Under the pieces are notes generated by a model. The model worked only from the letters and a program-made list of their open reading frames with translations. It was not told where the DNA came from and ran no database searches. DNA of 42,292 nucleotides from Saprospiraceae bacterium (lineage in GTDB: Bacteria; Bacteroidota; Bacteroidia; Chitinophagales; Saprospiraceae): the NCBI GenBank assembly GCA_020627825.1, contig JAHDGD010000011.1:6480-48771 (forward strand). The letters are read 5' to 3'. Both the position numbers and the translations under genes were made by a program. Shown here piece after piece: positions 41,369 through 42,292 of this stretch (its first letter is position 1; each line of letters starts with the position of its first letter).

Positions 41369-42292
41369 TAGTTTAGCAAGAGAAGCTTTAAGAAAATCAA
41401 TTACATCTACTTCGATACTATCCACACCATGTAAGGCACTAAGGTAATAAGTGATCCAATCTACGAGATGAATAAAATAGATGGATTTTTCAATCAACCC
41501 ATTTCCTTTGGAATACAATTCGATGATGGTGTCGGAATAGTCGGATATGATTTCTTTACTAATGTCCATTCGTTTTGCATTTCGCAGGGAATCATCTTCA
41601 TTTCTTAGATAGACCACTGCCCAGTCACTGCTCTTTTTTCTCCATCCCACCAATTCATTGTGATTCATTTCTGGTACTGTTTGATACCAACAGAGCATTT
41701 TAGCATTTTCATTGATTTGTTGTTTGAAACGTAAGGCGACAGGCTCCATTCTTGTTGGCGTATAGATGATAGGAATTTTACCATTTAATCGATCAGCTAC
41801 TTTTTTTGCTTCTTCCTTTATGTGCTTTTCTTCGGACTGAATTAAGGTAATCGATTTTTCTATCGAGTTGATTTTTTCATCTCCTATAAAACCAAGTTTA
41901 TTTAAAATGAATACTTGTTGTACTAAAGAAAATCCGAGACACGCTCTTGGTGAAGGCCAGTCTCCAGGAACTTGAATATAATCGTACCCATGCTCTAGAG
42001 CAGCTTGTATCAATTTTCCGCCACTAGAAACAACAACTATTTTTGCACCTCTTTTTTGAATGATTTCAAAAGCTGCAATCGTTTCTTCCGTATTCCCGCT
42101 GTAAGATGAAATGATGGCAAGTGTATGCTCGGTCACACTATGAGGGACAGTATATCCTTTTCTAACGGTAAAAGGGATGGATAATTCATCTGTTACAAAT
42201 TCAGCAACGAAATTACCACCTATGCCAGAACCACCCATACCCGCAAGGTAGATGTTATGGATTTCTTTATTGTGAGCGGATACTTGTGAAGC
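41366..42292 (-). CDS. Bifunctional phosphoglucose/phosphomannose isomerase-like SIS protein, partial
   Basis: The frame runs off the right edge, so the N-terminus is missing; the ATG at 42238 lies inside the conserved loop and is not the start. Visible marks are GMGGSGIGGN (SIS sugar-phosphate loop), ISSYSGNTEETIAAFE and the C-terminal bacterial PGI domain (NENAKMLCWYQTVPEMNHNELVGW, DSIEVDVIDFLKASL). Family members interconvert glucose 6-phosphate or mannose 6-phosphate with fructose 6-phosphate, in glycolysis and sugar-nucleotide supply. About 309 residues are present of a usual 320-350, so little is lost. Confidence 0.9.
   Translation of the reverse strand, partial: ASQVSAHNKEIHNIYLAGMGGSGIGGNFVAEFVTDELSIPFTVRKGYTVPHSVTEHTLAIISSYSGNTEETIAAFEIIQKRGAKIVVVSSGGKLIQAALEHGYDYIQVPGDWPSPRACLGFSLVQQVFILNKLGFIGDEKINSIEKSITLIQSEEKHIKEEAKKVADRLNGKIPIIYTPTRMEPVALRFKQQINENAKMLCWYQTVPEMNHNELVGWRKKSSDWAVVYLRNEDDSLRNAKRMDISKEIISDYSDTIIELYSKGNGLIEKSIYFIHLVDWITYYLSALHGVDSIEVDVIDFLKASLAKL

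Noticed and set aside
41366-42238. ATG at 42238 as the true start of the isomerase-like gene
   Set aside because: The frame stays open to the window edge, and the ATG lies within the conserved GMGGSGIGG loop.

Overview
The window is an AT-rich chromosomal segment from a free-living member of the Bacteroidota, most likely a relative of the Saprospiria. The reasons are: secreted proteins with type IX secretion (T9SS) C-terminal sorting domains, a gliding-motility-type CHU_C domain protein, the short form of LeuA, the prs-rplY gene pair, and promoters of the Bacteroidota form (TTG / TAnnTTTG). Genes are densely packed. I see no rRNA, tRNA, CRISPR array, prophage or intact insertion sequence.

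Layout. 1-4176: leucine operon leuA-leuC-leuD-leuB on the minus strand, with leuB cut by the window edge. 4364-5893: a helical Bacteroidota protein of unknown role. 5904-9443 (minus): an omega-amidase-like nitrilase, rplY, prs and metF. 10019-12657: gluconeogenic pair pckA-fbp. 12722-20500 (minus): a secreted carboxypeptidase-regulatory-like protein, Lon protease, topoisomerase IV ParE and a CHU_C adhesin-like protein. 20797-24326: an APP1-like phosphatase, HU, a 74-residue lipoprotein and a CNNM-type membrane protein. 24378-27684: two overlapping arylsulfotransferase-like paralogs. 27708-30636 (minus): a LON-domain protein, a DUF1015 protein and an amidohydrolase. 30768-35240: a 1490-residue T9SS protein with dockerin-like and cohesin-like segments. 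35510-42292: an NlpC/P60 lipoprotein, RF3, a MATE transporter, a flavin reductase-like protein, a predicted outer-membrane protein and a phosphoglucose/phosphomannose isomerase-like gene cut by the right edge.

The most unusual feature is a family of short GC-rich palindromes bounded by T and A runs (general form T3-8, GGG, 4-7 bases, CCC, A3-8). Three perfect copies with core GGGCTCGAGCCC lie in consecutive intergenic gaps at 36176, 37852 and 39544, on both sides of prfC and of the MATE gene. Related copies sit inside coding sequence, in frame, in at least six genes. Two are in the NlpC/P60 gene beside its catalytic core, and one falls where the signal-peptidase site of an arylsulfotransferase-like protein should be. 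Some copies could act as terminators, but the coding copies and the copy between the divergent prfC and MATE genes cannot be explained that way.

Other points: the MATE gene has a conserved N-terminal region but no ATG, GTG or TTG start (the expected start reads ATA). A diverged 78-bp direct repeat occurs at 37931 and 41291. Several published-style longest-ORF starts (metF, lon, the 12.7-kb secreted protein) are probably too far upstream.
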